DNA from: Chloroflexota bacterium | GTDB taxonomy: Bacteria > Chloroflexota > UBA6077 | Length of the DNA stretch: 21,108 bases | NCBI GenBank assembly: GCA_021806765.1 | Contig: JAJZQR010000072.1 | Coordinates: 1-21,108 of the forward strand | Direction: 5' to 3' | Part shown: positions 14,397-21,053 of the stretch, one piece after another | How positions within the stretch are numbered: the first letter of the stretch is position 1 | Layout: each line of letters begins with the position of its first letter | Notes under the pieces: model-generated | Told to the model about the DNA's origin: nothing | Databases searched by the model: none | Seen by the model: the letters and a program-made list of their open reading frames with translations, nothing else | Position numbers and translations under genes: made by a program

Positions 14397-14462
14397 GGGG
14401 TCCTGTGAATTCGCTTCCGGGCAGAGACCGAGGACGACGGATCCAGAACGGAGGCCAAGGCC

Positions 14463-15425
14463 GTGAGAATCGAACGGATCAACAAGGCTCTCTACAGGAT
14501 CACCACCCCCTACGACAAGACCGGCACCGTCTTCCTCTATCTGATCAAGGGGAACCGGGTCGCCCTGGTAGATACCGGCGCTGTCGATTCGCCGCGGGAA
14601 GTGATCGAGCCGGCCCTGGCGGAGATCGGGCTGGCCCTCTCCGACGTGGAGCTGATCCTCAACACCCACGCCCACCTGGACCACTCGGGCGGCAACCTGG
14701 AGACCAAGCGTGCCTCCGGCGCCCCCATCCACGTCCACGCCGGCGACCTGCCGATGGCCCAGTCCACGGAGACCCAGGTGGAGTCCCACGTCGCTCCCCT
14801 GCGGGCCCTGGAGTTCCCCGCCGAGGCGATCAATGAGCGGACAGACTTCGTCGTCAGGAACGCTGGGCCGTCCGCGGGGGTCGACGACATCCTCACCGAC
14901 GGCGAGGTGGTGGACCTGGGGGCGGGGGTGCAGCTGCGGGTCATCCACACCCCCGGCCACACCCCCGGCCACGTGTGCTACTTCTGGGAATCCGAGGGTG
15001 TGCTGATCTCCGGGGACGCCATCCAGGGACAGGGGGCCCGGCCGGGGGGCTACCCCTACTACTTCAACGCCAGGGACTATCGCCGGTCGCTGGTGGCCCT
15101 CGCCAAGCTGGATGCCCTCACCCTCTGCACAGGCCACGCCTACCTGGGCGGAACCCTGGTCAACTCCCCCACCCGCACCGGGACGGACGTAGGGACGTTC
15201 CTCCAGGAGTCCCTCCGGGTGGCCGATACCATCCACAGGGCCGTCGCCGAGGCAATCCGCCACAAACCGGGGGCGAGCAAACGGGATCTGGCCTTCGCCG
15301 CCCTGTCGGAACTGGTCTACCACATCCCGCAGATGCTGGTGCGCCAGACCGGAATGCCGGTAAGCGCCGGCCCCACCCTGGTGGCCCACATTGATGCCGC
15401 CCTGGATGGCAGCTACCCCGCGTAG
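14463..15425 (+). CDS. Metallo-beta-lactamase-fold hydrolase
   Basis: A 320-aa MBL-fold enzyme with a complete binuclear metal site: THAHLDH (H69, H71, D73, H74), H166 in HTPGHTPGH, D185 in SGDA and H225 in TGHAY. A C-terminal helical extension (about 240-320; RHKPGASKRDLAFAALSELV) looks like the small winged-helix-type tail of glyoxalase II/LACTB2-like members. The start is GTG with GGAGG 8 nt upstream. Substrates of this broad family include thioesters, lactones and glutathione conjugates; none can be inferred here. It precedes the moaD-moaE gene in the same direction, but a separate promoter lies between, so linkage to cofactor synthesis is not established. Confidence 0.88.
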   Translation: MRIERINKALYRITTPYDKTGTVFLYLIKGNRVALVDTGAVDSPREVIEPALAEIGLALSDVELILNTHAHLDHSGGNLETKRASGAPIHVHAGDLPMAQSTETQVESHVAPLRALEFPAEAINERTDFVVRNAGPSAGVDDILTDGEVVDLGAGVQLRVIHTPGHTPGHVCYFWESEGVLISGDAIQGQGARPGGYPYYFNARDYRRSLVALAKLDALTLCTGHAYLGGTLVNSPTRTGTDVGTFLQESLRVADTIHRAVAEAIRHKPGASKRDLAFAALSELVYHIPQMLVRQTGMPVSAGPTLVAHIDAALDGSYPA

Positions 15426-15454
15426 CCTCTGACTCACTTTTGCAAAGCCTAGCC

Positions 15455-15483
15455 TTTTCAAACAGGCCCCGACTCGCTACAAT
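15455..15483 (+). promoter_or_regulatory. Possible promoter of the moa cluster
   Basis: TTTTCA (15455-15460), 17-nt spacer, TACAAT (15478-15483). The -10 overlaps the in-frame ATG at 15482, which argues against that ATG as the moaD-moaE start. A tiny reading frame (ATG GAG GGC TAA) follows at about 15495. Confidence 0.4.
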
Positions 15484-15529
15484 GAGTTCATCTGATGGAG
15501 GGCTAACCTCTCGACTGGATGGCAATCCC

Positions 15530-16186
15530 TTGAGAGTCAAGGTGAAGTTCTTCGCTCTATACCGGGAACTGGTCGGCCTGCGGGAAACCCAGGCCGACCT
15601 TCCCACGAACTCCACGGCGCTGGACGTCTGGCGAGTCTTCGCCGAGAGCCACCCCCAGCTGGCGCCCAACCTGCCCCACACCCGCTTCGCGGTGAACGGC
15701 CAGTACGTCGACCCGAAGACGGTGGTGAAGGAGGGGGACGAGGTGGTGTTCATCCCGCCGGTCAGCGGGGGATCGATGTTTGAGATCACTCAGCAGCCCA
15801 TCGACGTGAACCGGTTGGTGGAGGCGGTCCGCCACGACGAGGACGGGGCCGTGGTGACCTTCGTCGGGGTAGTTCGCAACGAGAACCGGGGCAAGGCGGT
15901 GCTCCACATGGAGTACGAAGCCTATCCGGAGATGGCCACCGCCAAGATGCGGGAGATCGGCGACGAGATCGCCGCCCGCTGGGGGCTGCACCACGTGGCC
16001 ATGGTCCATCGGGTGGGCCGGATGAAGGTGGGCGAGGCCAGCGTAGTGATCGCCGTGGCGGCACCCCACCGAGAGGTGGCCTTCGAGGCCTGCCGGCACG
16101 CCATCGATCGGCTAAAGGAAACCGTCCCCGTCTGGAAGAAAGAGGTCTACGCCGACGGCGAGGTGTGGCTAGGCCTGGGGAACTAA
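15530..16186 (+). CDS. moaX: MoaD-MoaE fusion, molybdopterin synthase
   Basis: Both subunits of molybdopterin synthase, which converts cyclic pyranopterin monophosphate to molybdopterin, in one 218-aa chain. MoaD covers residues 1-81 and ends in the diagnostic VSGG (Gly80-Gly81). MoaE runs from Met83 to the end, with RNENRG, HRVGRM and the catalytic-lysine segment VPVWKKEVY (203-204). The MoaD C-terminal Gly must be free to carry the thiocarboxylate, so cleavage after Gly81, as reported for mycobacterial MoaX, or separate initiation at the in-frame ATG encoding Met83 (15776), is expected. The start is uncertain: TTG 15530 fits the usual MoaD N-terminus but lacks a clear Shine-Dalgarno; ATG 15482 overlaps a -10 element. 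Confidence 0.88.
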   Translation: MRVKVKFFALYRELVGLRETQADLPTNSTALDVWRVFAESHPQLAPNLPHTRFAVNGQYVDPKTVVKEGDEVVFIPPVSGGSMFEITQQPIDVNRLVEAVRHDEDGAVVTFVGVVRNENRGKAVLHMEYEAYPEMATAKMREIGDEIAARWGLHHVAMVHRVGRMKVGEASVVIAVAAPHREVAFEACRHAIDRLKETVPVWKKEVYADGEVWLGLGN

Positions 16187-16239
16187 GCACTCCTGCACAG
16201 GAATGTATTCGATTCTTGGGGACACCCCGAACCCCGCCA

Positions 16240-16275
16240 GGCCGCAAACCGGCCAGAGGGCAGGTTTGCGTGCCC
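16240..16275 (+). promoter_or_regulatory. Paired hairpins with complementary loops in the moa leader
   Basis: Hairpin A is GGCCG-CAAAC-CGGCC (16240-16254) and hairpin B is GGGCA-GGTTTGCG-TGCCC (16258-16275), 3 nt apart. Loop A (CAAAC) is complementary to GTTTG in loop B; extended, CGCAAACC (16243-16250) matches GGTTTGCG (16263-16270) over 8 bases. This permits either a kissing interaction or a mutually exclusive long helix, 40 nt upstream of the Nudix gene. Confidence 0.5.
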
Positions 16276-16314
16276 TGGACCCGCTTTCTACGTGCCTTGG
16301 GGCTTGAGGTAAAC

Positions 16315-16806
16315 GTGCCTTACTGCATGCAATGTGGCGGTGTCCTGTTGGAGCAGGTACCGCCGGACGACGACCGGAGCCGCCTCGTCTGCAAATCCTG
16401 CGGCGAAATCACCTACCTCAACCCCAAGGTGGTGGTGGGCACCCTCCCCGTGGTGGACGGCAGGGTGCTGCTGCTGCGGCGGGGCATCGAGCCCCGATAC
16501 GGGATGTGGACCTACCCCGGCGGCTTCCTGGAGATGGACGAGTCCGCCGAGGAGGGAGCCTGCCGGGAGGCTCACGAGGAGCTGGAGATCGAAGTCGGCA
16601 GGCTGCGGCTTCTGGGGGTGTACAGCCGCCCCCCGGCGGGCATCGTCACCATCGTCTACCTGGCCGATCTGATGAAGGGCGAGCCGAAATCCACCTCGGA
16701 GGCGCTGGAGGCGAGGTTCTTCGGCCCGGACGAGATCCCGTGGGAGGGGTTGGCCTTCCCCACCACCGTCAGCGCTCTGCGGGACTGGACCGCCTCAGTC
16801 CGCTAG
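16315..16806 (+). CDS. Zinc-ribbon Nudix hydrolase
   Basis: A 163-aa Nudix pyrophosphohydrolase. It has an N-terminal zinc ribbon (C4, C7, C26, C29) followed by a Nudix box from Gly70 (GGFLEMDESAEEG..REAHEELEI). The catalytic glutamates (E85, E88, E89) are all present, while the usual glycine near the end of the box is Glu91. The architecture resembles ADP-ribose/NADH-type Nudix enzymes with a leading ribbon. The start is GTG 16315 with TTGAGGT 4 nt upstream; the frame continues further upstream but no start there is better. It lies between moaD-moaE and moaA, with 12 nt to moaA, so it is probably cotranscribed with it. A link to pterin or nucleotide metabolism is only suggested by position. 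Confidence 0.87.
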   Translation: MPYCMQCGGVLLEQVPPDDDRSRLVCKSCGEITYLNPKVVVGTLPVVDGRVLLLRRGIEPRYGMWTYPGGFLEMDESAEEGACREAHEELEIEVGRLRLLGVYSRPPAGIVTIVYLADLMKGEPKSTSEALEARFFGPDEIPWEGLAFPTTVSALRDWTASVR

Positions 16807-16818
16807 AAAGTAGGGTCA

Positions 16819-17817
16819 ATGGAGCCCGAACGCCGACTCCAGGATGGATTCCGTCGAGCCATCAACTACATGCGGATCTCCGTCACCGACCGGTGCAATC
16901 TGCGCTGCGTCTACTGCATGCCCCCGGAAGGGGTCCCCTGGATCCCCCACCCGGACATCCTCACCTTCGAGGAGATCGAGCGGATCGTCCAGGCCACCGC
17001 CACGGTTGGGATGCGAAAGATCCGGATCACCGGTGGGGAGCCTCTGGTTCGCCGCGATCTGGTCCAGCTGATCGCCCGTCTGGCCGCCGTACCGGGCATC
17101 GAAGACGTCTCCATGACCACCAACGCCGTCCTGATGTCCCAGTTCGCCGAGCCCCTGGCCCAGGCAGGTCTCCAGCGGATCAACGTCAGCCTGGACACCC
17201 TGCGGCCCGACCGATTTGCCCGCATCACTCGGGGGGGCAACCTCGACCAGGTGATGGCAGGCATCGAAGCGGCGGAGCGGGCAGGACTCGCTCCCATCAA
17301 GATCAACGCCGTAGTGCTGCGGGGAGTCAACGACGACGAGGTGCTGGACCTGGCCCGACTGACCCTGGAGAGGCCATGGCACGTGAGGTTCATCGAGGCG
17401 ATGCCACTGGACGGCAACCTTCCGGTGGAGGAGGAGGGGTTCATCTCCGCCGACGAGATCATGGAGAGGTTGGCGGAGTTGGGGGGGTTGGAGGCCAGCT
17501 CGGGGCCCAACGGCAACGGCCCCGCTCGATACTTCAAGCTGCCTGGGGCGAGGGGAACCGTCGGGGTCATCAGCCCCATGAGCCACTACTACTGCGAGAG
17601 CTGCAACCGGGTGAGGCTGACGGCCGACGGGCGGTTAAGGCTGTGTCTCTTCTCGGACCAGGAGATCGACCTGAGGACCCCGCTCCGGGATGGCGCCTCC
17701 GCCGAGGAGATAGTGTCCCTCTTTCACCAGGCAATCCTGACCAAGCCCGAGCGGCACCACCTAGTGGTGGGGCAGTCCAACTGCAACCTGCGGGCCCTCT
17801 CGCAAATCGGCGGATGA
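16819..17817 (+). CDS. moaA: GTP 3',8-cyclase MoaA
   Basis: A 332-aa radical SAM enzyme for the first step of molybdenum cofactor synthesis: GTP to 3',8-cyclo-7,8-dihydro-GTP. The N-terminal SAM cluster motif is CNLRCVYC (C26, C30, C33), followed by the SAM-binding ITGGEPL. The C-terminal substrate-side cluster uses C259, C262 and C276 in YYCESCNRVRLTADGRLRLC. The chain ends in the conserved Gly-Gly tail needed for activity. Length and all key residues are normal. ATG 16819 follows AGGG. It is the last gene of the moa cluster; moaC is not in the window. Confidence 0.96.
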   Translation: MEPERRLQDGFRRAINYMRISVTDRCNLRCVYCMPPEGVPWIPHPDILTFEEIERIVQATATVGMRKIRITGGEPLVRRDLVQLIARLAAVPGIEDVSMTTNAVLMSQFAEPLAQAGLQRINVSLDTLRPDRFARITRGGNLDQVMAGIEAAERAGLAPIKINAVVLRGVNDDEVLDLARLTLERPWHVRFIEAMPLDGNLPVEEEGFISADEIMERLAELGGLEASSGPNGNGPARYFKLPGARGTVGVISPMSHYYCESCNRVRLTADGRLRLCLFSDQEIDLRTPLRDGASAEEIVSLFHQAILTKPERHHLVVGQSNCNLRALSQIGG

Positions 17818-17822
17818 GCCGT

Positions 17823-17848
17823 GGGGTCGGGGATCGGGGGGCGGGGGG
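17823..17848 (+). other. G-quadruplex motif after moaA
   Basis: Four G-runs (17823-17826, 17829-17832, 17836-17841, 17843-17848) have loops of only TC, ATC and C. The motif begins 6 nt past the moaA stop codon on the coding strand, so it could fold in mRNA as well as DNA. Confidence 0.6.
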
Positions 17849-17874
17849 TCCGAACCCGGGGCAAGAAAGACAGA

Positions 17875-17914
17875 AGGGGCCAGATGCCAACCGAACGGCT
17901 GACCCCTGGCCCTT
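17875..17914. terminator. Convergent terminator between moaA and the next gene
   Basis: GGGCCAG (17877-17883) pairs with CTGGCCC (17906-17912). On the minus strand the stem is followed by CTTCTGTCTTTCTT. It serves the convergent minus-strand gene and possibly moaA. Confidence 0.5.
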
Positions 17915-17932
17915 GGTCCCTATCTCCTCTGT

Positions 17933-18292
17933 TTACGCCGCGTGTACGGCCGAGGGCTCGGCCTCCGGAGCAGGCGCCGGAGTCTGCTCCTCTTCCGGCT
18001 CCTGCTCATCCCTGGGCTCCTCGCCCTTCCTGCGCAGGACAACGTAAGCACCGATCAAGACGCGGGCGTGGAAATCCACCGACACCTCGTAGCCAATCTT
18101 GCCAGCCTGGCGCAACTCCTCCAGAGCCTGAGCCGCGTGCTGGGGCAAGCCGACGTACAGTTTGCCCTGATCGTCCTCCAGAGCGGTAACCTCGTCGCCG
18201 TCGATGCCAAAGCGACGCCGGATCTCCACGATGGGCATCAAGCTCTTGGTCCCGATGTACCATCGCAGGGTGCTCTTGCTAAGCTTCTTCAT
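17933..18292 (-). CDS. Small conserved-looking protein of unknown function
   Basis: A 119-aa protein I do not recognise. The first 90 residues look like a compact folded domain (MKKLSKSTLRWYIGTKSLMP, VEIRRRFGIDGDEVTALEDD, GLPQHAAQALEELRQAGKIG). The tail of about 28 residues is Glu/Pro/Ala-rich and acidic (GEEPRDEQEPEEEQTPAPAP) and is probably disordered. No signal peptide, membrane helix or catalytic motif is apparent. ATG 18292 is the only good start; the Shine-Dalgarno is weak (GAGGT at 14 nt spacing). It is monocistronic, with its own promoter upstream and a terminator after the stop. A nucleic-acid or protein-binding role is only a guess from the size and acidic tail. Confidence 0.7.
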   Translation of the reverse strand: MKKLSKSTLRWYIGTKSLMPIVEIRRRFGIDGDEVTALEDDQGKLYVGLPQHAAQALEELRQAGKIGYEVSVDFHARVLIGAYVVLRRKGEEPRDEQEPEEEQTPAPAPEAEPSAVHAA

Positions 18293-18425
18293 AACAGCGG
18301 CACCAACCTCATCATCACCACCCCTGTCACCAGCCGGTGACCGAACTTTTCTCAAGAATCGAGCCCGGCCTCAGCCGTCGGGGAGGCATCGAGTAGAGAC
18401 GCGCATCGCCACGCCTCCACTATGG

Positions 18426-18454
18426 ATGATAGCAGAACCAGGGGAGTCGTGCAA
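18426..18454 (-). promoter_or_regulatory. Promoter of the small unknown gene
   Basis: Minus-strand TTGCAC (complement 18449-18454), 17-nt spacer, TATCAT (18426-18431). The leader is about 125 nt (18293-18419), in which I see nothing distinctive. Confidence 0.6.
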
Positions 18455-18477
18455 AGTTTAGCTAGCGAGAGCTTGCA

Positions 18478-18600
18478 AATCGCCCGGGCAAAAGCCGCCG
18501 AGTTCGGTCCCGAAGGAACTCGCTCCGGCGGGCGATGGGACCGCCTGGGGAGGTAGCGTGTATGGGGACAAGATCCGCTCTACACCGATGAGGCCATCGT
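18478..18600. ncRNA. Candidate structured RNA, strand uncertain
   Basis: A dense set of complementary segments without coding potential: ATCGCC (18478-18483) with GGCGAT (18531-18536); GCCGCC and GAGTTC with GAACTC and GGCGG; CGGTCCC (18505-18511) with GGGACCG (18537-18543), which interleaves as a pseudoknot; and GTGTA with TACAC enclosing 18 nt. On the plus strand, GGGGAGGTAGCG (18547-18558) and ATCCGCTCTA (18573-18582) match, from memory, two conserved blocks of the Alu domain of large bacterial SRP RNAs at nearly the same spacing. No SRP S-domain follows. On the minus strand the first hairpin ends in CTTTTG and could instead be the terminator of the SufR-like gene. Confidence 0.3.
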
Positions 18601-18611
18601 CTGGGCGGCGA

Positions 18612-18652
18612 GGGCATAGGCGTGGCGCTGTGCTCGCTCGCGCCACGTGCCC
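18612..18652. repeat. CTCGCTC-loop palindromic repeat, copy 1
   Basis: Inner stem CGTGGCGC (18621-18628) with GCGCCACG (18640-18647), an 11-nt loop TGTGCTCGCTC and outer stem GGGCA/TGCCC. It lies just downstream of the SufR-like stop. A covarying relative is at 21009-21053. Confidence 0.7.
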
Positions 18653-18679
18653 TACGACACCGAATGGCAGAAGACGCCC

Positions 18680-19294
18680 TCAGCCAGCCTCGGCGATCAG
18701 GTAGGAGCAGACCCGGTCACCCCACCCGATGCAGCTCTGCCTGATCAGAGGGGCATCGATCATCCTGGCGATGTAGTCCTCCTCCAGATCGCACACCTGG
18801 GAATGGATCCGGCACACCAGCAGGTTGGGGCAGTTGTACTGGCGAAGCAGGTAGCCTCCGTCCACCTTCTCCCAGTCGGCGATGGCCCCCTCTTCGGAGC
18901 GGATCTGGGCGATCTCCGCAACCTTCTCGGCCAGCCCCTTGCCGGTCAGCCGGGCCCTCCGTTCGACGGCCCACTTCTCCGCCACCTGGCGCAGGAGGGC
19001 CTCCCGCGTTTCCGGCGGAAGTAGCTCGTCCATGCCACCCAGCAGACGGTTGGCCAGGGCGTGGTACCGTTTCGGGAAGAGTTCCTCCGCCTCCTCAGTA
19101 AGGGAGTAGACGAAGTAGGGTCTGCCCACCCTGCCCCGGACCTCTTCCACGTTCACCAGGTCGTCGCGCTGGAGGACGGAGAGGTGCACCCGAACAGTGA
19201 CAGGGGAGAGGGCCACCTCCCGGGCAAGCTCCTCCAGGGTGGCTCGTCCGCGCTTCTTGAGGATGTCCAGGATCTGCCTTCGAGTCCTCTGCAT
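18680..19294 (-). CDS. SufR-like Fe-S transcriptional regulator
   Basis: A 204-aa regulator with an N-terminal winged helix (RRQILDILKKRGRATLEELA, HTH near residues 17-45; wing VRGRVGRPYFVYSLTEEAEE) and a C-terminal sensor domain. The cysteines C155, C161, C168, C188 and C196 (YNCPNLLVC, QVCDLEED, RQSCIGWGDRVCSYLI) match the SufR arrangement, in which an Fe-S cluster controls repression of suf genes. The ATG has GGAGG 5 nt upstream. No suf genes are within the window, so either this is an orphan regulator acting in trans or it senses redox for another pathway. It is monocistronic, with its own promoter upstream. Confidence 0.85.
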   Translation of the reverse strand: MQRTRRQILDILKKRGRATLEELAREVALSPVTVRVHLSVLQRDDLVNVEEVRGRVGRPYFVYSLTEEAEELFPKRYHALANRLLGGMDELLPPETREALLRQVAEKWAVERRARLTGKGLAEKVAEIAQIRSEEGAIADWEKVDGGYLLRQYNCPNLLVCRIHSQVCDLEEDYIARMIDAPLIRQSCIGWGDRVCSYLIAEAG

Positions 19295-19398
19295 CGAGTC
19301 CTCCCCGCTGTTTCAATCCTCACCCAGCCCATAGACAGGGTGCAATACTACTAACGAGATGTCCGACGCTGCCTGGAGCCCGATCCAAGCCCATCCGC

Positions 19399-19427
19399 AT
19401 GGTACAGAGCCAGCCGTTTCTTGTCAA
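19399..19427 (-). promoter_or_regulatory. Promoter of the SufR-like gene
   Basis: Minus strand TTGACA (complement 19422-19427), 17-nt spacer, TACCAT (19399-19404). A weaker plus-strand promoter, TTGTCA (19421-19426), 16 nt, TATGAT (19443-19448), overlaps it but has no evident gene ahead. Confidence 0.6.
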
Positions 19428-19439
19428 CTTAGAGAGTCT

Positions 19440-19452
19440 ATTTATGATAAAT
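19440..19452. promoter_or_regulatory. AT-rich palindrome upstream of the SufR-like promoter
   Basis: ATTTAT-G-ATAAAT is a perfect palindrome in otherwise GC-rich DNA, 12 bp upstream of the -35. It could be an UP-like element or a regulator site. Nothing else stands out in the 281-bp gap. Confidence 0.4.
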
Positions 19453-19575
19453 GCTTCTCCAGCCTTGTACTTTCGCATAGGGAGGACTACGGCAGGTTTC
19501 AGCGGTTGGGTGCCGAGGGGGGTGGGCAAGCCCGAGGGAAAGGGGGCCCGGAGGTCCACAGGTTCCGGTCCTTCG

Positions 19576-20802
19576 TTATGGCAGAAATTTCAGGGGATTC
19601 ACTCGGACCCCGTTCTGGGAGATCTCGAAGTGGAGGTGAGGCCCCGTGCTGAGGCCGGTGCTACCCACGGAGCCGATCCGGTCCCCCTTGTTGACCCTCT
19701 CGCCGTAATCGGCGAAGAAAGCGCTCAGGTGGCCGTAGAGGGTCTTGTAGCCGTTTCCGTGGTCGATCACCAGGTGCCATCCATAGCCGTAGCTCAGCTT
19801 CAGGGCCGTTACCACCACACCACTGTCGGCCGCGTACACCGGGCTGCCGATGCCGCTCGCCAGGTCGATTCCGGTGTGACCATTCTCCCCGAAGTACTGG
19901 GTGATGTTGCCACCGGCAGGCCAACGGAAGGAGCCGCTGGCGACAGGCTCACTGGAGCGCCCGCCCCGGCTGCTGCCGCCGGCCCGGGCCATCTGGATCT
20001 TCCCGCCCGGCACCACCAACTTCTCCCCCACCTGGAGTGAGTTCGGATCCGCCAACTGGTTGAATTCCGCTATGCTCTCGGGGGTCACCCCGTACAACAG
20101 CGCCAAATCGTGGACGTTGTCCCCGATGGTCACCGTGTGCAGCACCCCCGATACCGGCAGGATCAGCAATTCATCGCCGATCTGGAGGCCCTGAGGATTG
20201 GCCAGATTGTTGGCCTGCAGCAGGGTTTCGGTGCTTATCCCGAACCGCTCGGCTATCTCACCGGGGGTGTCCCCCGGCGCCACCTTGTACTTCTGGAGAG
20301 CCCTGGATCTGGAACCCCCGCCGGCGGCCTGCCGGCTGTCGGGCAAGGCCGGTGCAACCGTGGGCGACGGGATGGTCTTCGCGTCGACCACGCTTCCCGG
20401 CCCGGCGGTGAGACTGGAGGCCGTCGCGGGCAAGGGTAAGGGCTGGGAGATCAGCAGGTCGGGCCGAGTCTCCGGGCGCAGGGGAAACGACGGCAGCGAG
20501 TCCTCGGGGCGGGCGAAGGGGCCCGACTGGCCCGCCATCACCCCCACGATCACCAGGGAGAAGACGGCCAGGTGGCTCAGGTAGGGGAGATGCTCTCCCC
20601 TGATCGGCACCAGGGCGAGACAGGCCTTGAGGAGACCCACGGCGGAGCCGAGCCGCGGCCGAACCGCCGACCAGGCCGCCGGGGGGTGAACCCGGCTCGG
20701 GAGCCGAGACGCCCGATCCAGGCGCGACCGTATCCAGGTCATCGCCGGGCGAAAGTACTCGAACAGCTCAGCCGCTCGGCGAGAAGGAACCTGCAGCTGC
20801 AT
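19576..20802 (-). CDS. Membrane-anchored LysM-M23 peptidase
   Basis: A cell-envelope protein of about 408 aa, probably a peptidoglycan endopeptidase. A basic cytoplasmic N-terminus (about 70 residues) leads to one membrane helix (about 76-92, LAVFSLVIVGVMAG), then a Pro/Ser-rich linker. LysM 1 covers about 171-216 and LysM 2 about 222-265. The C-terminal M23 domain (about 292-405) has its zinc motifs intact: HTGIDLA (H309, D313), LYGHLS and GPHLHFE (H389, H391). The start is uncertain: ATG 20802 has GGGAGG 18 nt upstream, while the TTG at 20820 abuts that site. It could act in cell separation or wall turnover. No partner gene is adjacent. Confidence 0.9.
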   Translation of the reverse strand: MQLQVPSRRAAELFEYFRPAMTWIRSRLDRASRLPSRVHPPAAWSAVRPRLGSAVGLLKACLALVPIRGEHLPYLSHLAVFSLVIVGVMAGQSGPFARPEDSLPSFPLRPETRPDLLISQPLPLPATASSLTAGPGSVVDAKTIPSPTVAPALPDSRQAAGGGSRSRALQKYKVAPGDTPGEIAERFGISTETLLQANNLANPQGLQIGDELLILPVSGVLHTVTIGDNVHDLALLYGVTPESIAEFNQLADPNSLQVGEKLVVPGGKIQMARAGGSSRGGRSSEPVASGSFRWPAGGNITQYFGENGHTGIDLASGIGSPVYAADSGVVVTALKLSYGYGWHLVIDHGNGYKTLYGHLSAFFADYGERVNKGDRIGSVGSTGLSTGPHLHFEISQNGVRVNPLKFLP

Positions 20803-21008
20803 GACCCAGGCTTGGGGCAACCTCCCGGCTTCAACCAGAACTTAGCCGGGACAAAACTCGGCAAGATCCTACCGAGCGGCCCATCTCCTCTCGATATGCA
20901 ATTACCTGTACGGGGAAAAGAAGGTAGGAAGGCCGGGTGAAAGGCACCCGGGCGGCGCCTCTACACCCCTGATCTGGAACGCGGGGGCGGGGCTCTGTAC
21001 CCGCCCTC
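20803..21008. other. Non-coding region upstream of the LysM-M23 gene
   Basis: No clear promoter with both elements was found. It holds a hairpin CCGGGTG-AAAGG-CACCCGG (20933-20951) and a 17-codon minus-strand frame after AGAGGAG (from about 20882) that I do not consider a gene. Confidence 0.4.
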
Positions 21009-21053
21009 GGGCCGGCAGCGTGACGCTCCGCTCGCTCGCGTCACGGCCGGCCC
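21009..21053. repeat. CTCGCTC-loop palindromic repeat, copy 2
   Basis: Outer stem GGGCCGGC/GCCGGCCC, inner stem CGTGACGC (21019-21026) with GCGTCACG (21038-21045), 11-nt loop TCCGCTCGCTC. Relative to 18612-18652 the inner stem differs by a G-C to A-T pair change on both arms. Confidence 0.75.

Noticed and set aside
14217..15461. 414-codon minus-strand frame opposite the MBL-fold gene
   Set aside because: The plus strand has a complete metal-site signature; the antisense product has no features.
15451..15463. CCTTTTCAAA resembling the MITE end
   Set aside because: Only about ten bases match and there is no partner end or direct repeat nearby; it overlaps the -35 of a probable promoter.
16332..18047. 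571-codon plus-strand frame across the Nudix gene and moaA
   Set aside because: A shadow frame over two genes with intact catalytic motifs in other frames.
18529..18545. T-box-like core (TGGGACCGC) on the plus strand
   Set aside because: It matches nine bases of the TGGNACCGC core, but no stem I or specifier loop is evident and no plus-strand gene follows; the bases are better explained by pairing with CGGTCCC.
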